Below, one piece after another: positions 16,540 to 25,512 of a DNA stretch of 45,842 bases. Within the stretch, counting starts at the first letter, position 1; each line of letters begins with the position of its first letter. Location of the stretch: NCBI RefSeq assembly GCF_000739615.1, contig NZ_BATP01000014.1, forward strand, positions 1 through 45,842, read 5' to 3'. A model generated the notes under the pieces. It saw only the letters and a program-made list of their open reading frames with translations, ran no database searches and was not told the origin of the DNA. The position numbers were made by a program, and so were the translations under genes. This DNA comes from Haloferula sp. BvORR071 (GTDB taxonomy: Bacteria; Verrucomicrobiota; Verrucomicrobiia; Verrucomicrobiales; Akkermansiaceae).

Positions 16540-17331
16540 TCATTTCGACTCTTCAAGCGTCGCCTTCACGAAGATCAGCAGCTTGCGGCTGGAGTCGATC
16601 TTTCCCGCGTCGTCCTTCGGCGAGATGACCGCTGCCAGCAAGGGCTTGCCCGCGATCAAAGTCGCCCGGCAGTCCAAATGAACCGTATAGAAGACCGGCA
16701 TCTCGATCTTCGAGACGTTTCCGCTGCGGTCCTTGCGCTCATTCCAGACCCGATTGCCCGTGAGCCACACCAGCGAAGGCTCAAGGTGCAGATCGATCGT
16801 CTTCCCACTCTCTGATAGTGTTGCCTCCATCTCCAGGATACTGCCCGTTTTGCGCTTCTGAAAAGAAGATGGCCTGGCCGGATAGACCATCGCGTCGAAT
16901 GCGCGCAGATCTTCCGCCGTCAGCCCCTCCGCTTTGTCAGGTTGGTTGACCGAGTTCACCACTCCGCCAGCCTCGTAATCCGTCGCATAGGCGACCTCCT
17001 GACAGGACTCCGCCACCTGTCTCTCGCCGCTGCGGGCTATCGCCACGGTGGCCTCGACTACTTTCGCATCACCCTTCTTCACCATGGCCTCGATCTCCCC
17101 ACGCAGCGCAGTGGCATCGGATTCCGTCGCATCCGTCTCGGAGAGCAGGCCGGTGAGCGCCGCGTGGGCCATCTCGATATACTCCACTTGTACCTGGATC
17201 AGGCCCGAGCCCTGCTTCTCTGTTCCTTCGGAAACCTGGGATCCCAGCTTGATCGGGAAAGCCAACAGGAACAGTGGCAGGAGTTTGTTCATCGCTTGCA
17301 TGGGTAGTGATTGACCTTGCTCCCTCCTCAT
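16540..17331 (-). CDS. Secretin-tail protein, family A (lone copy)
   Basis: A 263-residue exported protein of the A family. A signal peptide (LLPLFLLAFPIKLG) precedes IQVQVEYIEMAHAALTGLL, a helix with TALRGEIEAMVKKGDAK, the RSGERQVAES segment, then the beta part SGKTIDLHLEPSLVWLTG and the ending AAVISPKDDAGKIDSSRKL. This order matches the C-terminal part of verrucomicrobial secretins, but the V-P-L-L-G-D-I-P-type loop is absent. The ATG overlaps the TGA of the upstream B gene (ATGA); internal starts at MQAMNKLL are also possible. It is the last gene of the array and has no B partner after it. Confidence 0.75.
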   Translation of the reverse strand: MRREQGQSLPMQAMNKLLPLFLLAFPIKLGSQVSEGTEKQGSGLIQVQVEYIEMAHAALTGLLSETDATESDATALRGEIEAMVKKGDAKVVEATVAIARSGERQVAESCQEVAYATDYEAGGVVNSVNQPDKAEGLTAEDLRAFDAMVYPARPSSFQKRKTGSILEMEATLSESGKTIDLHLEPSLVWLTGNRVWNERKDRSGNVSKIEMPVFYTVHLDCRATLIAGKPLLAAVISPKDDAGKIDSSRKLLIFVKATLEESK

Positions 17332-18011
17332 TCCCCCGGATGCAGATCGTCGGCTTTCACGAAGACCACGAGCTTCCTCGCGGGATCGATCTTGCCATCG
17401 GCATCGCTACTGCTCTGCACTGAAACCAAAGCCCATCCACCGGTGACGAGAGGGCGATTCATCCCGGTCGTGAACGAGACATAGGTAGGGCGACGGACCT
17501 GGTGGCGATTGCCGAACTCATCCGTCCAATCTTCCGAGACGGTCTCTCCCGCATGAATGGCAAAATGCCATTCGCCATTGAGGTCCACGGTCTTCTTACC
17601 CAACTCCGGTATGGTCGCGTCGAAGCTCGACCCCAGATTCCGGGTGGCGAAGCTTTCCGGCACCTTCGGCAGGCGCAGTGGCAGGACATGCTTCGGAGGA
17701 GGCGCTGGAGGAGGACCCGAGCCCAGTCCCCCGCCCTCCGGAGGCTCCGCCTCGGTCGGCGTGATGTGTTCGTGGATCGACTCCGTGGTGCCCTTCTGCC
17801 CCGGAACCAGCCGCAGCACGACCGTGTCGTAGCTTCTCGCCAGCCCCGCTTTCACGAAACCGCGCGCCTGCTTGAAGCGCGCGCCGCCATCCGCCCCGCT
17901 GGTCACGAGTTCCGCGGCGCGCTCCTGCGGCATCTCAATGACGTGAATGGTCACCTGGACATCCGCGAGTGCCGCGCCACACAGCAACAGTGATGCAAGG
18001 AGTGCCTTCAT
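17328..18011 (-). CDS. Secretin-tail protein, family B (pair 1)
   Basis: A 227-residue exported protein of the B family. Signal peptide MKALLASLLLCGAALA is followed by DVQVTIHVIEMPQERAAELV, a helix with ARFKQARGFVKAGLARSYDT, an ESIHEHITPTEAE segment, a Pro/Gly-rich linker (GLGSGPPPAPPPK), and the beta part ending DADGKIDPARKLVVFVKADDL. It resembles the C-terminal half of the 490-residue fusion protein in this array. Its start overlaps the stop of the A gene upstream by four bases (ATGA). The function is unknown. Confidence 0.8.
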   Translation of the reverse strand: MKALLASLLLCGAALADVQVTIHVIEMPQERAAELVTSGADGGARFKQARGFVKAGLARSYDTVVLRLVPGQKGTTESIHEHITPTEAEPPEGGGLGSGPPPAPPPKHVLPLRLPKVPESFATRNLGSSFDATIPELGKKTVDLNGEWHFAIHAGETVSEDWTDEFGNRHQVRRPTYVSFTTGMNRPLVTGGWALVSVQSSSDADGKIDPARKLVVFVKADDLHPGE

Positions 18012-18820
18012 TTCACCTCGAGTATCTGGCATCTAACAAAGACCATCACCTTGCGGGAGCTGTCGATCTCTCCCTTCGCGTTCTTCGGTGAGAGCACCCC
18101 TGCAAGATTGTATTGGCCTGGGATGCAGGTGAGATGCGTGCTCATCCGCATGCTGTAAAAGTCCGGCATGGAGATCTGGCAGACATTTCCGGAGGGATCC
18201 TTGCGCTCGCCCCACACGGTATCGCCGGTATGCCAAACCATGTCGGAAGTGAATCCCAAGTCGATCCGCTTGTTATTGGCTCCGATGATCGGCTCAATCT
18301 CTAGGGTATTGCCAAGGTTGCGGGTCTCGAAGGAAGTGGGGGTTGCCGCCGCCACCAAAATTGCCAAGGCTTCGCGGTCGCTCGGAGTCAGGCCTTGCGG
18401 CTTGTCCGGCGCATCGACTTCATTCGGCAGCTCCCAAGGCTCGTATTCGGTTGGGTAGATGAGTTCCTCGATCGACTCCACCGTGGTCTTCTCGCCGCTG
18501 CGGGAGTTGGCGATCATGGTTTCCAGCATCTTCGCCTCCCCCGCGCGCACCATTTCCTTCAGACGCTTCCGCAGCGGCGTGGCATCCGCACTCTGCGGCT
18601 CGTCCGTGAAGAGCAAGTCGGTAAGCTGTTCGTGAGACAGCTCGATAAGCTCGACCTGCACGCGGACCATTCGCGGCACGGAGTCGCCTTGCCAACCACC
18701 GCCCCCAAAGGGATCCGCTTCAGCGGCACCGGCAGGCGGCTCGGGTTGCGCCTCTTGGGCCTGTAAGGCCATCCAGCACACAGGGATCATGGCGAGCACC
18801 AAGAGTCCAAAGCGTTTCAT
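18008..18820 (-). CDS. Secretin-tail protein, family A (pair 1)
   Basis: A 270-residue exported protein, the A partner of pair 1. After the signal peptide (FGLLVLAMIPVCWMALQAQ) and an acidic, Pro-rich linker come VRVQVELIELSHEQLTDLLF, ATPLRKRLKEMVRAGEAK, RSGEKTTVESIEELIYPTEY, PTSFETRNLGNTLEIEP, and the ending KGEIDSSRKVMVFV. The I-Y-P-T-E-Y and T-S-F-E-T-R-N marks are those of secretin C-terminal regions in Verrucomicrobiota. ATGA overlap with the B gene downstream indicates coupled synthesis. No ring-forming N-domains are present. Confidence 0.8.
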   Translation of the reverse strand: MKRFGLLVLAMIPVCWMALQAQEAQPEPPAGAAEADPFGGGGWQGDSVPRMVRVQVELIELSHEQLTDLLFTDEPQSADATPLRKRLKEMVRAGEAKMLETMIANSRSGEKTTVESIEELIYPTEYEPWELPNEVDAPDKPQGLTPSDREALAILVAAATPTSFETRNLGNTLEIEPIIGANNKRIDLGFTSDMVWHTGDTVWGERKDPSGNVCQISMPDFYSMRMSTHLTCIPGQYNLAGVLSPKNAKGEIDSSRKVMVFVRCQILEVK

Positions 18821-18920
18821 CGGATGGATTGGACGATTCTCCCGGGCTTCCATTCAAGGAAGATGAGCCAGCCGGGAAAAATGCGGTCTAGCCCAGAACG
18901 TCAGGAGTTGGATCAGCCCC

Positions 18921-19649
18921 CTACTTCAGCAAGTCCGCCTTCACGAAAACCATGATCTTCCGGTCGCGGGCCAGACTCCCATCCGCCTCCACCGGCGTCA
19001 GCGCGCCCGCAAAGCTGACACCCTTCGCTCCTGTAGAATTGCCATTCAAGCGCAGCGAATCGAAGGCTGGCATACGCTGCGCACGCGGCTTGCCGTCCAA
19101 GCCCAAGGTCTGGCCCATGATGCTGTCCCGGACGTAATCCACCTGCTCCAAGCTCCAGCGGACCCCACGGACGGGATCGCCGTCCACCTCCAAGCTCATT
19201 CCCACCTTCCGGGATTCGAAATTGGGCTTCCCGTCCATGGCTGCAAGCACCGGAAAGAAGGAAAAGGCGAGCAGCGCGCGCTCCGCTCGCTTCTGTTGCT
19301 CTTCCGGAGTCAGCTTCATCCACTCCTGCCGCTTCTTCTCGCGTTCGGTATCTAGTGAAGCGAAACTATCCGGATCATACTCGGTGAGATAGATCACCTC
19401 CCGGTTCGACTCGAGCGTTCCCTTCCCGCCGCTCTTCACACGGATCGAACTGGCATCCCGGAGCTTCGCGGTCCTGGCCGCGACCATCCCGCGCAGCTTC
19501 TTGAAAAGCTCTGCATCGGAAAGGCCTTCCGCAAGCAAAGCGCTCATCCGCTCTTGATTCACTTCCACTTGATAGACGGTGACCTGCACATCGCCCGCCA
19601 CTGCAAGCTGCGCGAGAAGCAAAACAAATGCTGCCAGCAAAGCTTTCAT
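18921..19649 (-). CDS. Secretin-tail protein, family B (pair 2)
   Basis: A 242-residue exported protein, the B partner of pair 2. Signal peptide MKALLAAFVLLLAQLAVA, then DVQVTVYQVEVNQERMSALL, a helix LFKKLRGMVAARTAKL, the strand-forming ESNREVIYLTEYDPDS, a Lys/Glu-rich middle (EREKKRQEWMKLTPEEQQKR) and the ending LARDRKIMVFVKADLLK. It begins one base after the A gene's stop, so translation is likely coupled. It shares the first 11 residues of its signal peptide nearly exactly with the B gene of pair 1. Confidence 0.8.
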   Translation of the reverse strand: MKALLAAFVLLLAQLAVAGDVQVTVYQVEVNQERMSALLAEGLSDAELFKKLRGMVAARTAKLRDASSIRVKSGGKGTLESNREVIYLTEYDPDSFASLDTEREKKRQEWMKLTPEEQQKRAERALLAFSFFPVLAAMDGKPNFESRKVGMSLEVDGDPVRGVRWSLEQVDYVRDSIMGQTLGLDGKPRAQRMPAFDSLRLNGNSTGAKGVSFAGALTPVEADGSLARDRKIMVFVKADLLK

Positions 19650-19650
19650 C

Positions 19651-20418
19651 TCACTTCACCTCCTGGACGGTCGCCTTCACAAAGACCATCAGCTTCCGGC
19701 TGAAGTCGACCTTGCCCTTGTCATCCTTCGGCGAGATCACGGCGGCGAGCGCGGGCTTGCCGTTGATCAGCGTGAGTGCGGTGCTGAAGCGCACGGAATA
19801 AAAGAGCGGCGTTTCAATCTTCGAGACATTGCCGCTGCGGCTCTTGTGCTCGCCCCAGGTTTCGTTGCCGGTGAACCAAGTGAGGTCCGGGGAGAGCTTC
19901 AGCTCGATCGTCTTGTTGTCCTCCGACAAGGTCGGCTCGATCTCCAGCGCACTGCCGACATTGCGGGTCTCGAAGGAAGTCGGAGTCGCCGGAGTCACGA
20001 GCATATCCAGCGCGAGAATGTCTTCGGGCGTTAGACCACCGGGCTTGTCGGGAATGTCCACTTCGTTCGGCACCTCTGCCGGCTCCCACTCGGTCGGATA
20101 GATCATCTCCTGCACCGACTCGCTGGTCTGCTTCTCACCGCTGCGCCCGGTGGCCAGCAGGGTTTCCATGACCTTGCCCTCGCCCTTCTTCACCAGCGCC
20201 TGCACCTTGCCGCGCAGAGCGGTGGCATCAGACTGCGAGGCGTCGTCCTCGAAAAGCAAGTTGCTGACGGTAGCCAGCGGCAGGTCCAGATACTCGACCT
20301 GCACACGGATCAGCTTGGGCTGCTCCACAGCCTCTTCATCTTCGGCTGCTTCCTGGGCATGGAGAGATAGCGGCAAGAGGCCGAGCATCAGTGACAGTGG
20401 CGTCAGGAGTTTCTTCAT
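19651..20418 (-). CDS. Secretin-tail protein, family A (pair 2)
   Basis: A 255-residue exported protein of family A. Signal peptide KKLLTPLSLMLGLLPLSLHA, acidic linker, then IRVQVEYLDLPLATVSNLLF, ATALRGKVQALVKKGEGK, RSGEKQTSESVQEMIYPTEW, PTSFETRNVGSALEIEPTL, LKLSPDLTWFTG, and AAVISPKDDKGKVDFSRKL. Compared with true secretins it stops short of, or replaces, the two short loops that carry the secretin signature. The start at MKK gives the best signal peptide; an upstream ATG five codons earlier exists. Confidence 0.8.
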   Translation of the reverse strand: MKKLLTPLSLMLGLLPLSLHAQEAAEDEEAVEQPKLIRVQVEYLDLPLATVSNLLFEDDASQSDATALRGKVQALVKKGEGKVMETLLATGRSGEKQTSESVQEMIYPTEWEPAEVPNEVDIPDKPGGLTPEDILALDMLVTPATPTSFETRNVGSALEIEPTLSEDNKTIELKLSPDLTWFTGNETWGEHKSRSGNVSKIETPLFYSVRFSTALTLINGKPALAAVISPKDDKGKVDFSRKLMVFVKATVQEVK

Positions 20419-20442
20419 GAGAGGAGTGTGCATGCTTTGGGT

Positions 20443-21915
20443 TCAGGGAAGCTGAAGATCATCGGCGCGGACAAACACCACCAGCTTGCGGGAGGGATCA
20501 ATCCTGCCCGTGGCATCGCTGGAGTTTTGCACGGAGAGCAGTTGCCAATGGCCGGCCGCCACGGTGCAATCCAAGTCCGCCTTGAAGCTGGTGTAGAGCG
20601 GCATCTTGCGCGGGAAGCGGTTGCCCAGCGGATCAGTCCAGTCTTCCGAGATCGAATCTCCCCGATAGAGCTCGAAGCTCCACTCTCCGCCGACATCAAC
20701 GAAGTGGCCGTGCGGAGACGGCGAAACCTCGCAGGAGTTGCCGACGTTTCGGATCTCAAAGCTGGTCGGCAGGTGGGGAAAGCGGATCTGCGGCGGTGGT
20801 GGCGGCGGCGGTGCCGGATTCTTGGCGGGGTCCGCTTGAAACAGAGTGCACGAAGGTCCCCCTTCATAAGGTGCGATGCGTTCCTGGATGGAATCCAGCT
20901 CGCCCCTTTCTCCGCTAGCCACTCTCACCACCGAGGTCTCGAAAAGCTTCGCCCGACCGGCCTTCACAAACTCGCGGGACATCCGGAACAAGGTGTCACC
21001 GCTGGCATCGCTCACGCCCAATTCGGCGGCAAGTTCCTGCGACATCTCCACCACGTGCGCACTTACCAAGACATCGGAAAGCGCTGTGGTATGGACGCCG
21101 GCGACGCAGCACTTCACGAAGACCATGATCTTGCGCGAGGGATCGGTCGCGCCTTTCGCATCCTGCGGCGAAAGCACGCCGGCCAGGACCTGCTGCCCGA
21201 CGGGACAGCTCAACTTGGTGCGCAACTGCATGCGGTAGATCTCCGGCAGCTCCGCCTTGGTCAGATTCCCCGCACTGTCCTTGCGCTGCACCATCAGCGT
21301 CCGGCCGGTCGCCCATGCCAGGGTCGGCTCCAGCTGCAGATAGACCCGGTCTTCCACCACACTCGGAAGGACATCCAGGCTCGCGCCCAGATTGCGGATC
21401 TCAAAGGAAGTGGGAGTCGCAGGTGCAACCATGGCCTCCAGCCCGCGGCGATCTTCCAGCGTAAGCCGCTGGGGCTCCCCCGGCGGATCGATCTCCCGTG
21501 GCACTTCCCAAGGTTCGAATTCACTGGGGTAGATCCACTCCGGCTGGGATCCTACGGTCGCCTGGACGCCGCTGCGGCCGGAGACCAGCATGGTTTCGAG
21601 CAGCCTCGCTTGCCCGGCTTGGAGCATGCCCTGGAGCTTCTTGCGCAGCGGGGTCCCGTCTGCGGCAGGAGGCTCGCCGCTGAAAAGCAGATCGAGGACT
21701 TGTTCGTGGGAGACTTCGATGAACTCGACTTGGACGCTCACGGCCCGTGGCGGGCCGGGATCCGGCTCCAAGTCCTGCTCCGACTTGCCGAAGGGGTCAT
21801 GTCGCCCACCAGCGAAAGGATCCTTTTCATCCTCCGCCACGAGCGGGCCACTGCCGCCCAGGAGCAGCAGCAGCAAAGCCGCGATTCGGATGGAGGAATT
21901 CCTCATCGGAGGCAT
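20443..21915 (-). CDS. Fused A-B secretin-tail protein
   Basis: A 490-residue exported protein that contains both families in one chain. Residues about 1-275 are an A unit (signal IRIAALLLLLLGG, VSVQVEFIEVSHEQVLDLLF, TPLRKKLQGMLQAGQARL, PTSFEIRNLGASLDVLP, SRKIMVFVKCCVAG). Residues about 280-490 are a B unit without its own signal peptide (VLVSAHVVEMSQELAAEL, FRMSREFVKAGRAKLFET, a Pro8 linker, PTSFEIRNVGNSCEVSP, GRIDPSRKLVVFVRADDL). The junction lies where the A stop and B signal peptide would be. This is the first gene of the array in transcription order. It is direct evidence that A and B work as a unit. Confidence 0.85.
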   Translation of the reverse strand: MPPMRNSSIRIAALLLLLLGGSGPLVAEDEKDPFAGGRHDPFGKSEQDLEPDPGPPRAVSVQVEFIEVSHEQVLDLLFSGEPPAADGTPLRKKLQGMLQAGQARLLETMLVSGRSGVQATVGSQPEWIYPSEFEPWEVPREIDPPGEPQRLTLEDRRGLEAMVAPATPTSFEIRNLGASLDVLPSVVEDRVYLQLEPTLAWATGRTLMVQRKDSAGNLTKAELPEIYRMQLRTKLSCPVGQQVLAGVLSPQDAKGATDPSRKIMVFVKCCVAGVHTTALSDVLVSAHVVEMSQELAAELGVSDASGDTLFRMSREFVKAGRAKLFETSVVRVASGERGELDSIQERIAPYEGGPSCTLFQADPAKNPAPPPPPPPQIRFPHLPTSFEIRNVGNSCEVSPSPHGHFVDVGGEWSFELYRGDSISEDWTDPLGNRFPRKMPLYTSFKADLDCTVAAGHWQLLSVQNSSDATGRIDPSRKLVVFVRADDLQLP

Positions 21916-22019
21916 GAGACGACAACCCGGGTGCTTTATTCAAGGGAGACGGCAAGTTCCGGGATGAAGATTCCGTGAAGAACCGCTCGGGGCACCAAGC
22001 GTGCTCACAGGCACAACTT

Positions 22020-23426
22020 TCAAAGCTGTGCTGCTACCTGCAAAGTCAGTCCCTTCTCCGCTGCGAGGGAGATGAGGGAGTCTGCTTTCCAGCCTGGAAT
22101 GCCGGGGATCTCGATCGCCTGCAGCGCCCGGAGCTTCTGCAGGACTTCATTTCGGTCCAAGGAGGCGACGCCTTGGAAGATCCCGCCCAGAAGAAAGGCT
22201 TCGCGCACTCCTGCTCCGGCTTGGGGAAGGTAGCGCAGGGTGACATCCGGCTCGAAGGGAGAATAGCGCGGCTCGATGGGGACCGTGAACTCCTCGCCGG
22301 TGTCCGGTCGGCGGAAGACCTTCAAGTGACCGCGCTGCTCGATCAGCTCAGGGTCGGACGAGTCCCTCAATGCGGTGTGATCGCCGAACCACGCCCCGAA
22401 GTAAGGCCACTCGGCGCCATCGCGGAAGAGGAAGACGAAGAAGGGCCGATCGAAGCGCAGATCCCGCGGCACAGTGGGAACAAAGTCCGGCACGCCAGCA
22501 AGAACGGTAATGATCTCAACCACCACCCGCAGTTCGACGCCCTTCTCGTTCATCTCGAACTTGGTGCGCATCTTGGCCTTCGCAATCACCCAAGGATCCA
22601 CGGACCCGGAGTGATAGCGGAGCCCCTGAAGCTGCGATTTGAAATCCGCACTGGCCTCAAGGCCGAGGTAAGGAATGCAGAGCCGGTCGCCCTCATGGAG
22701 ATGAGGGTCGGCCTCCGATCCTTCTTCGCCGTGCAGGCCTTCGCAGAGAAAGCCCTTCACGCGAGACCAGGCGACGTCGAAGTTCTCGCGCTGTGACGGA
22801 AGATAGAGCACCACGGATTCGCCGCGGCGGTCGTCCTCTCCCTCCTGTTTCCTAACAGCGATGCGGATGGCTTTCGACTCCCGCCTATAGTGGATGATGC
22901 GGACCGACTCGAAATAGTCGAAGAGTCTTGCCTCGCCGATGCCGAAGCATTGGACCGTTTTACTTTCGCCTGAGGAGCTGTGGAAGCGGAGCGAGATAGG
23001 GTCGGGATGGAACTCGACCTCGAAAGCCGGATTGCGGTTCAGGAGGGCCAACACCGCCAAGGAAGCGAACCCCGGCGGCACCACCATCGACGAGTCGAAG
23101 GGCCCGTTTTCCTCTCCGGTCATTTGTGCCGCCTCACGGTTCGCCGCATCGACGAACTCCTGGGTATTGGGACCGGACCACAACTTCCAGCCACCCTCGG
23201 GCAAGCTGAGCCCCGCCTGCCAAGCGAAGGAATCGAGCTTCGCCATCAGGGCATTCGGCGGTTCGATCTTGAATGGCGGACCGCCGAGTTCCTCGTTCAT
23301 CCGATCCCACGCGGCCTGGAAGATCGGCGACCACACCACCGTGCGATCCGCCGGGAAGTCCTCCGCGGGATGGGCGACGGATTCGATCTCGTTCGTGGAG
23401 GCGGGCGGAGTCGGCATGTGTCCCAT
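22020..23426 (-). CDS. Serpin-family protein with C-terminal extension
   Basis: A 468-residue serpin-like protein. Serpin landmarks are VVWSPIFQAAW near the start (like the N-x-x-x-S-P helix), VVLYLPSQRENF, IPYLGLEASADFKSQLQGL (about 251-269), FEMNEKG just before the reactive loop (about 291-296) and LRFDRPFFVFL (323-333), which fits every position of the PROSITE serpin signature. The hinge after NEKG lacks the run of small residues needed for loop insertion, so it is probably non-inhibitory. About 120 extra residues follow the signature. No signal peptide is seen. It is upstream of the A-B array on the same strand, 104 bases away. Confidence 0.75.
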   Translation of the reverse strand: MGHMPTPPASTNEIESVAHPAEDFPADRTVVWSPIFQAAWDRMNEELGGPPFKIEPPNALMAKLDSFAWQAGLSLPEGGWKLWSGPNTQEFVDAANREAAQMTGEENGPFDSSMVVPPGFASLAVLALLNRNPAFEVEFHPDPISLRFHSSSGESKTVQCFGIGEARLFDYFESVRIIHYRRESKAIRIAVRKQEGEDDRRGESVVLYLPSQRENFDVAWSRVKGFLCEGLHGEEGSEADPHLHEGDRLCIPYLGLEASADFKSQLQGLRYHSGSVDPWVIAKAKMRTKFEMNEKGVELRVVVEIITVLAGVPDFVPTVPRDLRFDRPFFVFLFRDGAEWPYFGAWFGDHTALRDSSDPELIEQRGHLKVFRRPDTGEEFTVPIEPRYSPFEPDVTLRYLPQAGAGVREAFLLGGIFQGVASLDRNEVLQKLRALQAIEIPGIPGWKADSLISLAAEKGLTLQVAAQL

Positions 23427-23487
23427 GAATCGATCGAATCAACGGCGGATGGCCGCAGCCCAACCAGTTGCTGCCTTGTTAGGCAGA

Positions 23488-23895
23488 TTATTCCCGCGCT
23501 TCCAGCATTACCGCCCGCAATCGAATCCTGCGCCTGCTCCACAAGAACAAGACGCTCCAAGGAATCGCATAGGCCAGGACCACCTGCCAATGCGGGATGA
23601 AAATTCGAGTCCAGTGAGGCTCGGTCATCCTATCAATCCGGGCGGAAGGAAAGAACAAGCGAGATTCAGCCCGGGGCTGCCGGTCAAAGCCCAAGGATCC
23701 AGATAGCATCCAGTAAGATTTGTAGTCTTCCAGGATGGTGATCGTGAACTGGCTATCGCCGTTGCGGGCAAGAAATCCCCAAGAATACATCAGCGCATCG
23801 GAGTCAAACTTCGACGAGTCCCACCAAGCCCACAACAGGAACAGCAAGCCTGGCAGGCCAAGCCAAAAGGTGAGAGACCGGAAAAGCTGCTTCAT
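23488..23895 (-). CDS. Small membrane protein of unknown function
   Basis: A 135-residue protein with one N-terminal membrane segment (LTFWLGLPGLLFLLWAWW) and one near the C-terminus (VVLAYAIPWSVLFLW) followed by basic residues. The central 80 residues would lie outside the cytosol. I recognise no family. It lies 61 bases upstream of the serpin-like gene on the same strand, so they may be co-transcribed. Confidence 0.7.
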   Translation of the reverse strand: MKQLFRSLTFWLGLPGLLFLLWAWWDSSKFDSDALMYSWGFLARNGDSQFTITILEDYKSYWMLSGSLGFDRQPRAESRLFFPSARIDRMTEPHWTRIFIPHWQVVLAYAIPWSVLFLWSRRRIRLRAVMLEARE

Positions 23896-23928
23896 CGGAA
23901 TGTACTCCCACCGGGTAGACTATCCGAT

Positions 23929-25512
23929 TCACAAATGCCCCTCCTGCACACCAGGCGCGATGATCTCGTTCGAGAGCTTATTGTGAAACTCAAAGAGATC
24001 CCTTCTCCGGTCGGTCACGGGCGTGACGCTGCCGCTCAAGCGCGAGCGATACAGATCCGAGATGTCGAGATCAGTGACCAGCATGGTCTCCACGTTGGGA
24101 TCGGCTTCCGCCTGGATGCCGTCGCGCGCGAACTCGAAGTCGCTCGGGGTGAAGACCGCGGCGCGTCCGTAATGGATGTCCATCGCCGGCACATCCGGCA
24201 GGTTGCCAACCACTCCGGCGGTGGCGACGTAGATCTGGTTCTCGATCGCCCGCGCGGCGGCGCAGAGACTCACGCGCAGGTAACCCTGCCGGTTGTCCGT
24301 GCAGTACGGGATGAATAGTATTTCCACCCCGCGGTCGGCGAGATAGCGGGCGGCTTCGGGGAATTCTACGTCGTAGCAGATCAACACCCCGATCTTCGCC
24401 TTCGGCGTTTGCAGCACCACCAGCGAGTCGCCGCCGGAGATGCCCCACCAGGTTTTTTCAGATGGGGTGATGTGCAGCTTGGGCTGGGAGACGTGGGTGC
24501 CGTCCGGCTTGAAGATCATGGAGGTATTCTCCAAACGGCCATCGGGCTGGGCGACCGGATGCGAACCGGCGATCAGATAGAGGCCCTGCTGCCGCGCGAG
24601 TTCGCTCATCAGCTCGATGAACTGCGGCGTGTATTCGGAGAGCTTGCGGATGCCTTCGCGCGAGCCCAAGGGCGGCAGTGCGCTGAGGAGCTGCACGGTG
24701 AGGAACTCCGGAAAGACCACGAACTCCGCGCCATAGTCCTCCCCCGCCGTCTCCACGAAGTAGCGGACTTGGTTCGCGAAGTCATCGAAGTCCTGGACCT
24801 TGCGCATGTGATACTGCACGCAGGCCACCCGGACTTTGTTGCTCTCGTCGTCCTTCGCTTGGAATTCCGGGTTGATCCACTCGATCAGTGCCGCGTGGTC
24901 GCGTGAGCGGTGATCATGTAGGTAGTTCGGCATGATGTCGCGCACCGCGAAACCCTGCTTGATCTGGAAGCCGAGCACCGGGTCGTGGATTTTACCGTCT
25001 TGCACTTGCCACACATATTCCTCTGGTGTGAGGCGTGCGGCGTGTTCGTCGTAGTGCCAGAGCCGCGCCCCGGCGAGGATCCGCCGCAGGTTCAAGCGGC
25101 GGCATAGATCGCGGCGCGCCGCATAAAGGGCGGCACCGACACCCAGCTTGCGGGCGTCCGGATCCACATACACGTCCGCGCCGTAGAGGGTGTCCCCCTG
25201 CGGGTCGTGATTGTAGAAATAGCCGGCGTCCGTGATGCCGTCATAGGTGTGCGTCCGCAGCGGATTGCGGCCCAAGGAAACCACCAGGGAGGATGCTACA
25301 CCGAGAATCTTGCCGTCCTTCTCCGCCAGCAACTGGCCCTCCGGGAAGACATTGATGTGCGAGCGCAGGTGCTTCTCGTTCCACGGCCCACCGGCGTCGT
25401 TGGGATTCGGGAAGCAGCGCTTGTGCAGGGCGAGGATGGCTGGGATGTCATCCACCGTGGGGTTGCGGACCAACACGGCGCCCAGCTTGGTTTGGTGATC
25501 TTTCGGCGGCAC
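23929..25512 (-). CDS. Fused GNAT acetyltransferase / carbon-nitrogen hydrolase
   Basis: A 527-residue two-domain enzyme of a known fused family. The N-terminal GNAT domain (about 10-200) has VRNPTVDDIPAILALHKRCF and the acetyl-CoA loop region VDPDARKLGVGAALYAARR. The C-terminal nitrilase domain (about 220-510) has the catalytic Glu in FVVFPEF, Lys in PKLHITPSEKTWWG and Cys in VLICYDVEFPE. Nitrilase-fold members hydrolyse amides or condense amines; the substrate is unknown. The start used is a GTG; no better upstream start is seen. It follows the two-hairpin region. Confidence 0.93.
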   Translation of the reverse strand: MPPKDHQTKLGAVLVRNPTVDDIPAILALHKRCFPNPNDAGGPWNEKHLRSHINVFPEGQLLAEKDGKILGVASSLVVSLGRNPLRTHTYDGITDAGYFYNHDPQGDTLYGADVYVDPDARKLGVGAALYAARRDLCRRLNLRRILAGARLWHYDEHAARLTPEEYVWQVQDGKIHDPVLGFQIKQGFAVRDIMPNYLHDHRSRDHAALIEWINPEFQAKDDESNKVRVACVQYHMRKVQDFDDFANQVRYFVETAGEDYGAEFVVFPEFLTVQLLSALPPLGSREGIRKLSEYTPQFIELMSELARQQGLYLIAGSHPVAQPDGRLENTSMIFKPDGTHVSQPKLHITPSEKTWWGISGGDSLVVLQTPKAKIGVLICYDVEFPEAARYLADRGVEILFIPYCTDNRQGYLRVSLCAAARAIENQIYVATAGVVGNLPDVPAMDIHYGRAAVFTPSDFEFARDGIQAEADPNVETMLVTDLDISDLYRSRLSGSVTPVTDRRRDLFEFHNKLSNEIIAPGVQEGHL

